Shown piece by piece: positions 16,851 through 24,339 of a stretch of DNA of 32,085 bases. Both the position numbers and the translations under genes were made by a program. Positions within the stretch are counted from its first letter, which is position 1. Every line of letters starts with the position of its first letter. The notes beneath the pieces were generated by a model that was not told the DNA's origin, made no database searches, and saw only the letters and a program-made list of their open reading frames with translations. This DNA comes from VMCP01 sp964645755 (GTDB lineage Bacteria; Bacteroidota; Bacteroidia; NS11-12g; UBA955), in NCBI GenBank assembly GCA_964645755.1, contig CAZYBT010000018.1, positions 1-32,085 on the forward strand, written 5' to 3'.

Positions 16851-17670
16851 CGAAACGTCGAAAGACATCAGTAAGAAAATTTCGTTGAAATATTCAACGA
16901 GCTTTTCATTAGGCATCAAATTACTTGCAAAAGAGTATCGATGGGCCGTTTTTGCAACTTACGGATTTGTGAGGCTTGCAGATGAAATTGTGGATACTTT
17001 TCACGGGTTCGATAAAGAGCGTTTGCTTTCAGATTTTAAGAAACAAACGTATCAGGCAATTTCTGAAGGCATCAGTACAAATCCTGTTTTACACTCCTTT
17101 CAATTGGCTGCCAATCAATTTGGCATTGGCAATGATTTGATTGAGCCATTTTTTAATAGCATGGAAGAAGATTTGGGAACCACCGAACACGATCAAAATA
17201 GTTACGATCAATATATTTATGGTAGCGCGGAAGTGGTTGGACTCATGTGCTTAAGAATTTTCTGCAATGGAGACAATCGCCAATACAATGAGCTTTTGCC
17301 ATTTGCAAAATCTTTGGGTGCCGCTTTTCAAAAGGTTAATTTTTTGAGGGACATCAAAAGTGATGTCGAGGAAAGAGGTAGGGTGTATTTTCCAAACGTT
17401 AATTTTAGTCAATTTTCGGATTTAGACAAAATGGAAATCATTCACGACGTAAAAAAAGATTTCGATCATGCGTTCATTGGAATTAGGAAGTTGCCAATTG
17501 GATGCAGGCTGGGTGTTTACACAGCGTATATTTATTATCTCAAACTTTTAGAGAAAATAGAGCGAACTACGGCCAACGAAATATTGCAAAGTAGAATCCG
17601 AATTCCGAACTCACAGAAGGTTGTATTGCTTGCAAAATCATACGTACAAGAGCGCATGATGCCAGCATAA
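16831..17670 (+). CDS. crtB: Phytoene synthase
   Basis: CrtB condenses two geranylgeranyl diphosphates into phytoene, the first committed step of C40 carotenoid synthesis. The 279 residues show the SFSLGIKLL segment and both aspartate-rich Mg-diphosphate motifs: DEIVD (51-55) and DIKSDVEERGRVYFP (174-188). YGSAEVVGLMCL is at 130-141. A squalene-type synthase is less likely given the crt neighbours. It is the last gene of the crtZIB operon. It converges on radA with a 2-bp gap, and its likely terminator lies inside radA at 17701-17731. Confidence 0.92.
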   Translation: MSIRLFDETSKDISKKISLKYSTSFSLGIKLLAKEYRWAVFATYGFVRLADEIVDTFHGFDKERLLSDFKKQTYQAISEGISTNPVLHSFQLAANQFGIGNDLIEPFFNSMEEDLGTTEHDQNSYDQYIYGSAEVVGLMCLRIFCNGDNRQYNELLPFAKSLGAAFQKVNFLRDIKSDVEERGRVYFPNVNFSQFSDLDKMEIIHDVKKDFDHAFIGIRKLPIGCRLGVYTAYIYYLKLLEKIERTTANEILQSRIRIPNSQKVVLLAKSYVQERMMPA

Positions 17671-17672
17671 GT

Positions 17673-19028
17673 TTAGCCAAATAACCAAGAAAAAACTTCA
17701 TCCACACGTCCAAACGTGTGGATTTTTATTTTACGATCAGAATTTTCTGGTATTTTGTTGTATTTCGAGAGCACAATGTCGGTAAATCCAAGTTTTTCTG
17801 CTTCTGAAATTCTTTGTTCAATTCTTTGCACAGCCCTTACTTCACCAGAGAGCCCCACTTCCCCCGAAAAAACGCAACGCTGAGGTAGCGGTTCGGCATG
17901 ATAACTACTCATAATTGACGCCATTAATGCTAAGTCCAAAGCTGGATCTTCTAGTCTCAGTCCACCTGCTAAATTTATAAATACATCCGACTGACCGAGT
18001 CTAAAGCCACATCTTTTTTCAAGAACGGCAAGAAGCATATTCAGACGACGAAGGTCGAATCCTGTGGCTGAACGTTGAGGCATGCCATAAACGGCAGAGC
18101 TCACGAGGGCTTGAACCTCCAGTAGTAGTGGACGCATCCCCTCTAAAACCCCAGCAATTGCGATTCCACTCAGTGGTTCATCTCTTTGGGCAAGCCAAAT
18201 TTCGGAAGGATTTTTCACAGGGATTAGACCTGTACCTTGCATTTCATAGATTCCCAATTCTTGAGTACTTCCAAATCGATTTTTTAAAGTTCTCAAGATC
18301 CTGTATGCGTGATGTCGGTCACCTTCGAACTGTAAAACAGTGTCTACCATGTGTTCGAGTAATTTAGGTCCAGCAATGGCTCCATCTTTGGTAATATGTC
18401 CTACTAAAAATACAGGTACGTTATTTTCTTTGGCATACTGAAGTAATTTTCCTGTACAATCTCTGATTTGAGAAACGCTCCCTGGAGTTGCATCCAGAGC
18501 ATCGGAATAGATGGTTTGGATGGAATCGATGATGAGGATATCTGGTGTGAATTCATCAACCAAATTGAGAATATTTTCGAGCAGCGTTTCTGTGAGAATG
18601 GCGCAATTTGATGCAGAAGCACCCAACCGTTCCGCTCTCAATTTGATTTGAGATTCGCTTTCTTCGCCACTCACATATAAAATATTACCTGGTGTTCTTA
18701 AAGCAAGCTGCAATAGCAATGTGCTTTTGCCAATTCCAGGCTCTCCGCCGAGCAAAACTACAGCTCCTGAAACCAGTCCACCACCCAAAACAAGGTTGAG
18801 TTCGCTGTCGGGTAAAACAAACTTTTGCTGCTGTAAGTCTGGGATTTCATTGATTTTTTTAGCTTCAACAATTTTACGGCTGCTTTTTTTCCATGCATGG
18901 TTTGAAACGGAAGGTTTAATCTCCTCCGACAGGGTGTTCCAATTGTCGCAACCCGGACATTTCCCTATCCATTTGGGACTTTCAAATCCGCAGGATCTGC
19001 AAAAAAAAGCTGATTTTGTTTTCGCCAT
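17673..19028 (-). CDS. radA: DNA repair protein RadA
   Basis: RadA (Sms) is a RecA-like branch-migration ATPase in recombinational repair. The 451-residue protein has all family parts: an N-terminal zinc finger with Cys10, Cys13, Cys24 and Cys27; Walker A GGEPGIGKST (94-103); Walker B ILIIDSIQ; the RadA-specific KNRFG motif (249-253); and a Lon-like C-terminal domain (GGLRLEDPALDLALMASI, FSGEVGLSGEVR). The region around 17701-17722, encoding the last residues, also forms a terminator hairpin for the opposing crt operon. A one-mismatch -7 box (GAAATTTG, 19033-19040) lies 4 nt before the ATG. Confidence 0.95.
   Translation of the reverse strand: MAKTKSAFFCRSCGFESPKWIGKCPGCDNWNTLSEEIKPSVSNHAWKKSSRKIVEAKKINEIPDLQQQKFVLPDSELNLVLGGGLVSGAVVLLGGEPGIGKSTLLLQLALRTPGNILYVSGEESESQIKLRAERLGASASNCAILTETLLENILNLVDEFTPDILIIDSIQTIYSDALDATPGSVSQIRDCTGKLLQYAKENNVPVFLVGHITKDGAIAGPKLLEHMVDTVLQFEGDRHHAYRILRTLKNRFGSTQELGIYEMQGTGLIPVKNPSEIWLAQRDEPLSGIAIAGVLEGMRPLLLEVQALVSSAVYGMPQRSATGFDLRRLNMLLAVLEKRCGFRLGQSDVFINLAGGLRLEDPALDLALMASIMSSYHAEPLPQRCVFSGEVGLSGEVRAVQRIEQRISEAEKLGFTDIVLSKYNKIPENSDRKIKIHTFGRVDEVFSWLFG
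17701..17731 (+). terminator. Terminator of the crtZIB operon inside radA
   Basis: TCCACACGT (17701-17709) and ACGTGTGGA (17714-17722) form a perfect 9-bp stem with a CCAA loop. On the plus strand a T-rich run follows (17723-17731). It lies 30 bp after the crtB stop. On the minus strand the hairpin is not followed by a T-run, so it should not stop radA. Confidence 0.8.
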
Positions 19029-19127
19029 AATGCAAATTTCTCATCTTTTGAGGGTATATCATTGCGTTGTGGACAAGTTCATTTAGAAACTTTCTAAATA
19101 AAATTATTAAATGATTGAAATCTGTTG

Positions 19128-19135
19128 TAATTTTG
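19128..19135 (+). promoter_or_regulatory. -7 box of the Nfu gene
   Basis: TAATTTTG, an exact TAnnTTTG match and the same octamer seen before uvrC and the MMPL gene, ends 7 nt before the ATG at 19143. Confidence 0.55.
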
Positions 19136-19142
19136 TGAAATC

Positions 19143-19712
19143 ATGGAAAAAAACATCAACGATATTGTCACTGTTTATGCCGAAGCTACCCCCAATCCGG
19201 AGAGTATGAAGTTTGTTGCCAACAGAATGTTGTTGCCCAACGATAGCGCTGATTTTAGAAATGCAGAACTTGCAAAAAATAGTGCACTTGCAAGCGCATT
19301 GTTTGAAATGTCGTTTGTAAAAGGTGTTTTCATCATGAATAACTTTGTGAGTGTAACAAAGAACGCTGATTATGAGTGGTTTGATTTGATTCCCGATTTG
19401 AGAAATTTCTTTACTGAGTGGCTCGAAGATGGTAAAGAAATTGTATCACCCAAGAAAGAACTCAGCGAGGAGGAAGAAACGGAAATTGAGAGAAAAATAA
19501 AACAGTTGTTGGAAGATCATGTACGTCCGGCGGTTGAAATGGATGGTGGAGCTATTGATTTTAAAAGTTTCAAAAATGGCGTTGTGACAGTTCAAATGAA
19601 AGGCAGTTGCAGCGGTTGTCCATCCTCAACTATGACCCTCAAAGCGGGTATTGAAAACTTACTCAAGCGAATGGTTCCCGAGGTAGAAGCTGTTGAAGCA
19701 GAGGCAGTTTAA
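19143..19712 (+). CDS. Nfu-type Fe-S cluster scaffold/carrier
   Basis: This 189-residue cytoplasmic protein carries Fe-S clusters to client enzymes. It has an N-terminal Nfu-N-like domain (ATPNPESMKFVANRMLL; AELAKNSALASALFEMSFVKGVF, about 12-95), a charged linker, and a C-terminal NifU domain (about 115-182). The cluster ligands are Cys156 and Cys159 in GSCSGCPSST, preceded by VRPAVEMDGGAIDF. The same order of domains is found in bacterial and mitochondrial Nfu proteins. It is divergent from radA and has its own -7 box. No isc or suf genes lie beside it. Confidence 0.93.
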   Translation: MEKNINDIVTVYAEATPNPESMKFVANRMLLPNDSADFRNAELAKNSALASALFEMSFVKGVFIMNNFVSVTKNADYEWFDLIPDLRNFFTEWLEDGKEIVSPKKELSEEEETEIERKIKQLLEDHVRPAVEMDGGAIDFKSFKNGVVTVQMKGSCSGCPSSTMTLKAGIENLLKRMVPEVEAVEAEAV

Positions 19713-19741
19713 GAAAAAATCATAATTTTTTTTTAGGAATT

Positions 19742-19758
19742 ACGGGTTTCCCGTTTTT
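19742..19758 (+). terminator. Short possible terminator after the Nfu gene
   Basis: ACGGG (19742-19746) and CCCGT (19750-19754) pair around TTT and are followed by four more Ts. The stem is only 5 bp, so termination is plausible but not certain. Confidence 0.4.
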
Positions 19759-19778
19759 GATTTTCAACTTTTATACCA

Positions 19779-19807
19779 CATATTTGTTTTTTTGATAAAC
19801 AAATATG
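19779..19807. repeat. Perfect 11-bp inverted repeat over the acyl-CoA synthetase start
   Basis: CATATTTGTTT (19779-19789) and AAACAAATATG (19797-19807) are exact reverse complements around a 7-nt spacer. The right arm ends with the ATG start codon. The left arm contains CATATTTG, one mismatch from the -7 consensus. If that box is used, only the right arm would be transcribed, so a DNA operator overlapping promoter and start is more likely than an RNA hairpin. Confidence 0.75.
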
Positions 19808-21727
19808 ATAGATACTACTATAATTGATGCTCGGTTTAAATCTGAGCCCCAGTTTAAATCTTTGCATCATTTATTTTTGAATGCAGCTAACAATATTCAC
19901 AATCCACAAAGACCTTATTTGTTTCAAAAGGTAAAAGGGGTTTGGACAGAATTTACGTATGAAAATTTACTTCAACAAATCGATTGTATCACTTCATATT
20001 TAATTTCTGAGGGATTACAAAAGGGAGATCGCGTAGCCATCATGCTCGAGAATTGTCCGCAGTATTATATTCTTGATCAGTCGTTGCAGAAGTTGGGCTT
20101 GGTGAATGTTTCGATTTATCCAACCCTCACACCAGAGGAGACTTCATTTATCTTAAACGATAGCGGTTCAAAAATGCTATTTGTAGGGAATACATTTTTA
20201 CTCAAGAAATATCTCAAAGTTGATGCGAATTGTCCTTCAATTTCTAAGGTAATATTTGTGCCTTCCGAAACCGAGGAAGTAGGGAAAGTCCTGAATTTTA
20301 ATACCATCATGGAATCAGGTAAAGCATCTTTCGATGCGAATAAAGATAAAATTCAAGCTCAATTTGAATCAGTTAACACTCAAGATTTATCTACGCTGAT
20401 ATACACCAGTGGAACAACGGGTGTTCCTAAAGGAGCCATGCTTTCGCACTACAACTTTATGAGCAATTGCTACGATGCCCAAGAACTTTGTCCTGCCATC
20501 GAAAAAACAGACATGTATTTGTCGTATTTGCCATTGAGTCACGTTTTTGAAAGGATGGCCACAATGTATTTGGGAATTTACATTGGAGCGCAGGTTGCGT
20601 TTGCTGAAAGCATTGAAAAGGTTGCAACGAATATCAATGAAATTAGGCCTACTTTAATGGCTACAGTTCCTCGATTGTTGGAGCGCGTGCACGAAAAAGT
20701 GGTGAAAAATGCGACAGAACCCGGTGGCATAAAGGCAAAAATTTTCTGGTGGGCGTTGGGAGTAGGAGAAAAATATCGCAAGCAAATTGATGCAGGAAAG
20801 TCGGCAGGAATATTTCTAGGAATTCAACAAAAGATTGCTGAGAAATTGGTTTTTTCAAAAATAAAAGCAAAGATGGGTGGTCGATTGAAGATGTTTGTTT
20901 CAGGCGGTGGTGCATTGCCGCCACACGTTGGTGAATTTTTTGCCAACTTGGGATTAAAAGTACAAGAGGGATATGGACTTACAGAAACTTCACCATTTGT
21001 AACAGTGAATGAATTTGAACGTCAGGTTTATGGCACAGTTGGGAGAGTAGCGCCACGTCAAATGGTTGCCATTCAAAACATTGAAACCAAAGGGATTATC
21101 ACCATCCAATCGTACGACACATTCAAGCCAGATTTTGAATGTGCAGAGGGTGAAATTTTGTGTAAAGGTCCGAATATCATGCAAGGATATTGGCAGAATA
21201 AAGCTGAAACTGACAATGTTTTTGATGCCGATGGATGGTTTCACACGGGCGATATTGGAAGATTTGACAGGGGTTATCTGAAAATTACCGACAGATTAAA
21301 AAATATGTTAAAAACATCTCTTGGTAAAAACATCTATCCAACTCAAATTGAGAATGTATATCTAAAGAGTGCGAGAATTGATCAAATTTTCATTATCGGC
21401 GATAAGCGTGAATATCTAACGGCGATTATTGTGCCGAGCGCTGAAGCCATTTCGGAACAATTATCTTCAAAAGTGCCATTGTTAAAAGGAGGAGATGATT
21501 TTATCCACGATAGCGAATTGATTTCATGGTTGGCTGAAGACGCCAAAAAGATGTCAAATAACTTGGCCAAATTTGAAAGAATAAAAAATTTCTTAGTAAA
21601 AAGGGAGCCATTTAGTGTTGAAAATGGCGATATGACACCAACATTAAAAGTCAAGCGTAAGGTTGTGATGGATCGTTACGCAAAAGAAATTGATGCAATG
21701 TATGCGAGTGTAGATTGCCCTCTTTAA
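19805..21727 (+). CDS. Long-chain fatty acid-CoA ligase
   Basis: This 640-residue adenylate-forming enzyme makes acyl-CoA from fatty acid, ATP and CoA at the cytoplasmic face of the membrane. Visible motifs are the P-loop YTSGTTGVPKGAM (200-212), YLPLSHVFER (241-250), the A5 motif EGYGLTETSP (388-397), GWFHTGDIG, and the hinge LKITDRLKNMLKTSLGKNI. The 640 residues with an insertion around 300-350 fit the long-chain (FadD15/ACSL-type) branch, not the short FadD. It stands alone between the two carotenoid loci. A perfect inverted repeat covers its start codon, suggesting control by a repressor. A strong stem-loop follows the stop. Confidence 0.92.
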   Translation: MIDTTIIDARFKSEPQFKSLHHLFLNAANNIHNPQRPYLFQKVKGVWTEFTYENLLQQIDCITSYLISEGLQKGDRVAIMLENCPQYYILDQSLQKLGLVNVSIYPTLTPEETSFILNDSGSKMLFVGNTFLLKKYLKVDANCPSISKVIFVPSETEEVGKVLNFNTIMESGKASFDANKDKIQAQFESVNTQDLSTLIYTSGTTGVPKGAMLSHYNFMSNCYDAQELCPAIEKTDMYLSYLPLSHVFERMATMYLGIYIGAQVAFAESIEKVATNINEIRPTLMATVPRLLERVHEKVVKNATEPGGIKAKIFWWALGVGEKYRKQIDAGKSAGIFLGIQQKIAEKLVFSKIKAKMGGRLKMFVSGGGALPPHVGEFFANLGLKVQEGYGLTETSPFVTVNEFERQVYGTVGRVAPRQMVAIQNIETKGIITIQSYDTFKPDFECAEGEILCKGPNIMQGYWQNKAETDNVFDADGWFHTGDIGRFDRGYLKITDRLKNMLKTSLGKNIYPTQIENVYLKSARIDQIFIIGDKREYLTAIIVPSAEAISEQLSSKVPLLKGGDDFIHDSELISWLAEDAKKMSNNLAKFERIKNFLVKREPFSVENGDMTPTLKVKRKVVMDRYAKEIDAMYASVDCPL

Positions 21728-21747
21728 ACTTTATCAATTTTACAATG

Positions 21748-21781
21748 AACAGAAACGCCGGCGAAAGCCGGCGTTTCTGTT
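21748..21781. terminator. 15-bp perfect stem-loop between convergent genes
   Basis: Arms 21748-21762 and 21767-21781 pair without mismatch around GAAA, a GNRA tetraloop on the plus-strand RNA. The stem includes the GC-rich core GCCGGC on each side. Neither side has a T-run, so it is not a textbook intrinsic terminator. The stem overlaps the stop codon of the minus-strand gene (21780-21782). Confidence 0.65.
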
Positions 21782-22418
21782 AAAACAATCTAACATAAAT
21801 ATGTAAAATGAGAAAGAATCCCATTTGTATGAATAACAATGAGGCTGCCATTTTGTTTTTAATGGGCTTGCATGCCGCATTTAACATCAGATGCATGATA
21901 AAGGCAACAAAGAACCAAGCGATATAATTTTGCAATGGAATGGTATTGTTTTTCCAACTCCAAAAGTCATATTTCATGGCTACAGGTTCCAAAAAATAAT
22001 CGTAAATGGTCATGATTCCAGCCGATAAAAATGAAACTCCTAAATTATTCTTGATTCTGCCCGCCAGTAAACTGGAAGTATAAAAAACCAAAGCTGCCCA
22101 ATTCACCCCAATTAAATAGGGAACTCCTTGCCATTTTGATCCCAAAGTGTTTCCATACGTATAACTTCCAAAAATGGCTTGTGTTTTGATGCCGGCCATT
22201 TCTACAAAAAAACCCATAATCCCAATAATAAATAACATCAGAATGTGGTTAAATTCCCATTTTTTGTGAAAAATGAGCGCAATGATGAAGGTTCCCAAAA
22301 TATTAATTGGTGTGAGCCATATGAACAAAGCATTCAAACTTGGAATTATGAATCCAATAATACCTACTAGGTAAATGATGGTAATGGTAGCGATAAAACG
22401 ATTTTCAACGGTTTGCAT
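21780..22418 (-). CDS. cruF: Carotenoid biosynthesis membrane protein, CruF-like (DUF422)
   Basis: This 212-residue polytopic membrane protein matches the DUF422 carotenoid-biosynthesis family by VEMAGIKTQAIFGSYTYG, GVPYLIGVNWAALVF, and YDYFLEPVAMKYDFWSW followed by IPLQNYIAWF. The family includes CruF, the gamma-carotene or lycopene 1',2'-hydratase that adds a tertiary hydroxyl to an open psi end. Six or seven hydrophobic segments are visible. The gene overlaps the CrtD-like desaturase by 14 bp and is read after it. It ends in the stem-loop shared with the acyl-CoA synthetase. The exact hydration substrate is inferred, not seen. Confidence 0.78.
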   Translation of the reverse strand: MQTVENRFIATITIIYLVGIIGFIIPSLNALFIWLTPINILGTFIIALIFHKKWEFNHILMLFIIGIMGFFVEMAGIKTQAIFGSYTYGNTLGSKWQGVPYLIGVNWAALVFYTSSLLAGRIKNNLGVSFLSAGIMTIYDYFLEPVAMKYDFWSWKNNTIPLQNYIAWFFVAFIMHLMLNAACKPIKNKMAASLLFIQMGFFLILHIYVRLF

Positions 22419-23865
22419 TTGGAACTATATCTGATATGATTTTGGCACTCAACAAACACAATGGAATTCCTCCACCCGGATGTACACTGCCGCCACAAAA
22501 GTAAAGATTTTTAAATTGGTTGGAAAAATTTGATTGACGGAAGAATGCCGACATTTTTTGGTTGCTGCTAGACCCGTACAAACTGCCTTTGTTACTTCCA
22601 GTGTTTGATTCAATTAAAATTGGATCTAAATATGTTTCCTCTTCAATAAATTGCTCGATGTCTGTTTTCAAGCAATGATTCACTTTTTGGATGATTTTTT
22701 TCCGCGCTTCTTTGCGGAAGGCATCCCAATCTTGTCCGTCATTGTATGGAGTATTGATCATCACAAACCAATTTTCGCATCCTTCTGGGGCATCCGATTT
22801 GATTTTTTTCGAAGTAATGTTGATGTAAACTGTAGGGTCGTTTTGCAATTTTCTCTCTCCGAAAATGGATTCAAATTCTTGGGGATAATTATCGCTGAAC
22901 AATATATTATGGACATCGAGTTGTTTGAATTCTTTTTTTATCCCCCAATAGAAAATAAGCGCTGAGCTGCTGTTTTCTGCTTGTTTTATTTTTTTAGGGA
23001 CATTGGCTTTCAATAAATTGGAATAAAACAACTTAGCATCTACGTTTGAAACAAATAAATCCGCGTTAAAGACTTGACCATTTTTGAGTTCAATCGCTTG
23101 AAGATGATCATCGGATTTGATGATGTGTTTTATTTCACTGTTAAAATGAAACTGAACCCCCAATTTCTGGGCTTGTTTAAACAGAATCAAGGCAATTTCT
23201 CTCATGCCTTTTTTAGGGAGATAGGCGCCATAATGAAATTCAAGATGTGAAATCACATTTAAAGTTGCCGGTGCTACATATGGATTAGAGCCGTTGTAAG
23301 TAGCATATCGGTTGAAAAGTTGTATGAGGTTGGGATTGTTAAATTGTTTCAGAATGGCATCATTCATGGTTTGAAACATATTGATTCTCCATAAATTTAG
23401 AATTCCTCGGATGCCTGTTTTACTGAGATATGTTTTGAATTTGTGCAAACTGCTTTCCAAAAACACAGGAGCGGTAATATGATAGATAGTTTGAGCTTTT
23501 TTGAGGAATTTACGAATGGATTTTTCGGATTCATTGAATTCCGCCGCAGCCTCTTTGATGAACTGGTTTTTGTTTGCGTTTGCTGCAAAAAATTGTCCGT
23601 TGTGAAAAAAGTAATGACAAATATGTTCCAACTGATCGAATTGAAAATCTTTTTTGAGATCTTCATCGAGCAGATTGGTCACGTAATGGGGCATTGTAAA
23701 TAGGGAAGGGCCTCCATCGAATCGATAATTCCCTAGCGTAAATTCCGACATTTTGCCGCCATAAGTTGCATTTTTTTCAAATACATCTACTGAATATCCT
23801 TTTTTCGCCAGTTGAATGGCAGTTGCAAGTCCTCCAATTCCACTTCCAACAATTGCAGCTTTCAT
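22405..23865 (-). CDS. crtD: CrtI-family carotenoid desaturase, probable 1'-hydroxycarotenoid 3',4'-desaturase
   Basis: This 486-residue flavin desaturase has the N-terminal fold AIVGSGIGGLATAIQLA (4-20), EKNATYGGKM, FDGGPSLFTMP, and the closing NLYFCGGSVHPGGGIPLCLLSAK. The GPSLFTMP and GSVHPGGGIP forms are typical of CrtD-like enzymes. They differ from the first CrtI-family gene (GPSFFSM, STVPGTGLP). Overlap with a CruF-like hydratase gene supports CrtD, which desaturates at 3',4' after 1'-hydroxylation. A second phytoene desaturase or an oxygenase-like role cannot be excluded. It is the first gene of this minus-strand pair; no convincing -7 box was found upstream. Confidence 0.75.
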   Translation of the reverse strand: MKAAIVGSGIGGLATAIQLAKKGYSVDVFEKNATYGGKMSEFTLGNYRFDGGPSLFTMPHYVTNLLDEDLKKDFQFDQLEHICHYFFHNGQFFAANANKNQFIKEAAAEFNESEKSIRKFLKKAQTIYHITAPVFLESSLHKFKTYLSKTGIRGILNLWRINMFQTMNDAILKQFNNPNLIQLFNRYATYNGSNPYVAPATLNVISHLEFHYGAYLPKKGMREIALILFKQAQKLGVQFHFNSEIKHIIKSDDHLQAIELKNGQVFNADLFVSNVDAKLFYSNLLKANVPKKIKQAENSSSALIFYWGIKKEFKQLDVHNILFSDNYPQEFESIFGERKLQNDPTVYINITSKKIKSDAPEGCENWFVMINTPYNDGQDWDAFRKEARKKIIQKVNHCLKTDIEQFIEEETYLDPILIESNTGSNKGSLYGSSSNQKMSAFFRQSNFSNQFKNLYFCGGSVHPGGGIPLCLLSAKIISDIVPNANR

Positions 23866-23967
23866 GAAAAGGAAACAATTTTAAGTGATTAATGTTGAGT
23901 GCAATACAAAAAAAAATCGACAATTTTCACCCGAAAAACATAGGGGTTTGATAGTGAAGAGATTATG

Positions 23968-24005
23968 TTTTTATTTTTTTTTAATTTTTTTTGTATTTTT
24001 TTTTG
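23968..24005 (+). promoter_or_regulatory. T-tract upstream of the lipoprotein promoter
   Basis: Thirty-eight bases are almost all T, broken by a few A and G into runs of up to nine Ts. They end in the -33 box of the next gene. Such tracts bend DNA and can act as an UP-element; this role is inferred from position. Confidence 0.5.
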
Positions 24006-24032
24006 TATATTCTAAACTTCGTTATATTTTTG
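24002..24032 (+). promoter_or_regulatory. Near-consensus Bacteroidota promoter
   Basis: TTTG (24002-24005) and TATTTTTG (24025-24032) are separated by 19 nt, an exact fit to the -33 TTTG / -7 TAnnTTTG pattern. Transcription should start near 24038, leaving an A-rich leader of about 25 nt before the ATG at 24063. It is the best promoter in the window. Confidence 0.8.
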
Positions 24033-24062
24033 CACCACACTTAAATAGGAAAAACAAATAAA

Positions 24063-24272
24063 ATGAAAAAAATCACTTTCGCTTTAGCAGCTTGCGTAGT
24101 ATTCGCTTTTGCTGCTTGTGGTGGTAACAACACCGAAGGAACAACTAACAACGATTCAGCTAAAGATTCAACTCCAACTGAAGCTGCTCCAGCTCCAGCT
24201 GATTCTACTGTTAAAGCTGACTCTACTGCAACTGCAGCTCCTGCTGCTGATGCTAAAGCTGAGACTAAATAA
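24063..24272 (+). CDS. Small alanine-rich lipoprotein
   Basis: This 69-residue protein has a clear lipoprotein signal, MKKITFALAACVVFAFAACGG, with the acylated Cys at about residue 19. The mature peptide is about 50 residues of Ala, Thr, Ser, Pro, Asp and Lys (repeated PAPADST, KADSTATAA), with no predicted fold and no further Cys. The function is unknown. Short disordered lipoproteins of this kind are common and abundant in Bacteroidota outer membranes. A near-consensus promoter with a T-tract and a strong terminator 24 bp after the stop suggest a highly expressed single-gene transcript. Confidence 0.8.
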   Translation: MKKITFALAACVVFAFAACGGNNTEGTTNNDSAKDSTPTEAAPAPADSTVKADSTATAAPAADAKAETK

Positions 24273-24295
24273 TACTAGCTCAACTAAAAATTTTG

Positions 24296-24325
24296 AAAGG
24301 CACTTGTAAAAGTGCCTTTTTTTTT
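24296..24325 (+). terminator. Intrinsic terminator of the small lipoprotein gene
   Basis: AAAGGCACTT (24296-24305) and AAGTGCCTTT (24310-24319) form a perfect 10-bp stem with loop GTAA. The T-run continues to 24325. Confidence 0.93.
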
Positions 24326-24334
24326 GCATCTTTG
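24304..24334 (+). promoter_or_regulatory. Possible promoter of the small T9SS gene, overlapping the terminator
   Basis: TTG (24304-24306), 20 nt, then CATCTTTG (24327-24334), one mismatch from TAnnTTTG, with the ATG 5 nt later at 24340. The -33 part lies inside the terminator stem of the preceding gene. Confidence 0.4.
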
Positions 24335-24339
24335 TACCA

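Noticed and set aside
14921..23865. Reading the two carotenoid loci with radA, the Nfu gene and the acyl-CoA synthetase as one functional cluster
   Set aside because: radA and the Nfu gene are housekeeping genes with their own -7 boxes and opposite orientations; no shared function is evident.
23968..24005. T-tract considered as a terminator for a minus- or plus-strand gene
   Set aside because: No hairpin precedes it on either strand; its position before the -33 box fits an upstream promoter element better.
24109..24309. Leu/Gln-rich open frame overlapping the small lipoprotein in another frame
   Set aside because: It arises from the repeated Ala/Pro/Thr codons of the lipoprotein read out of frame, and it runs into the terminator.
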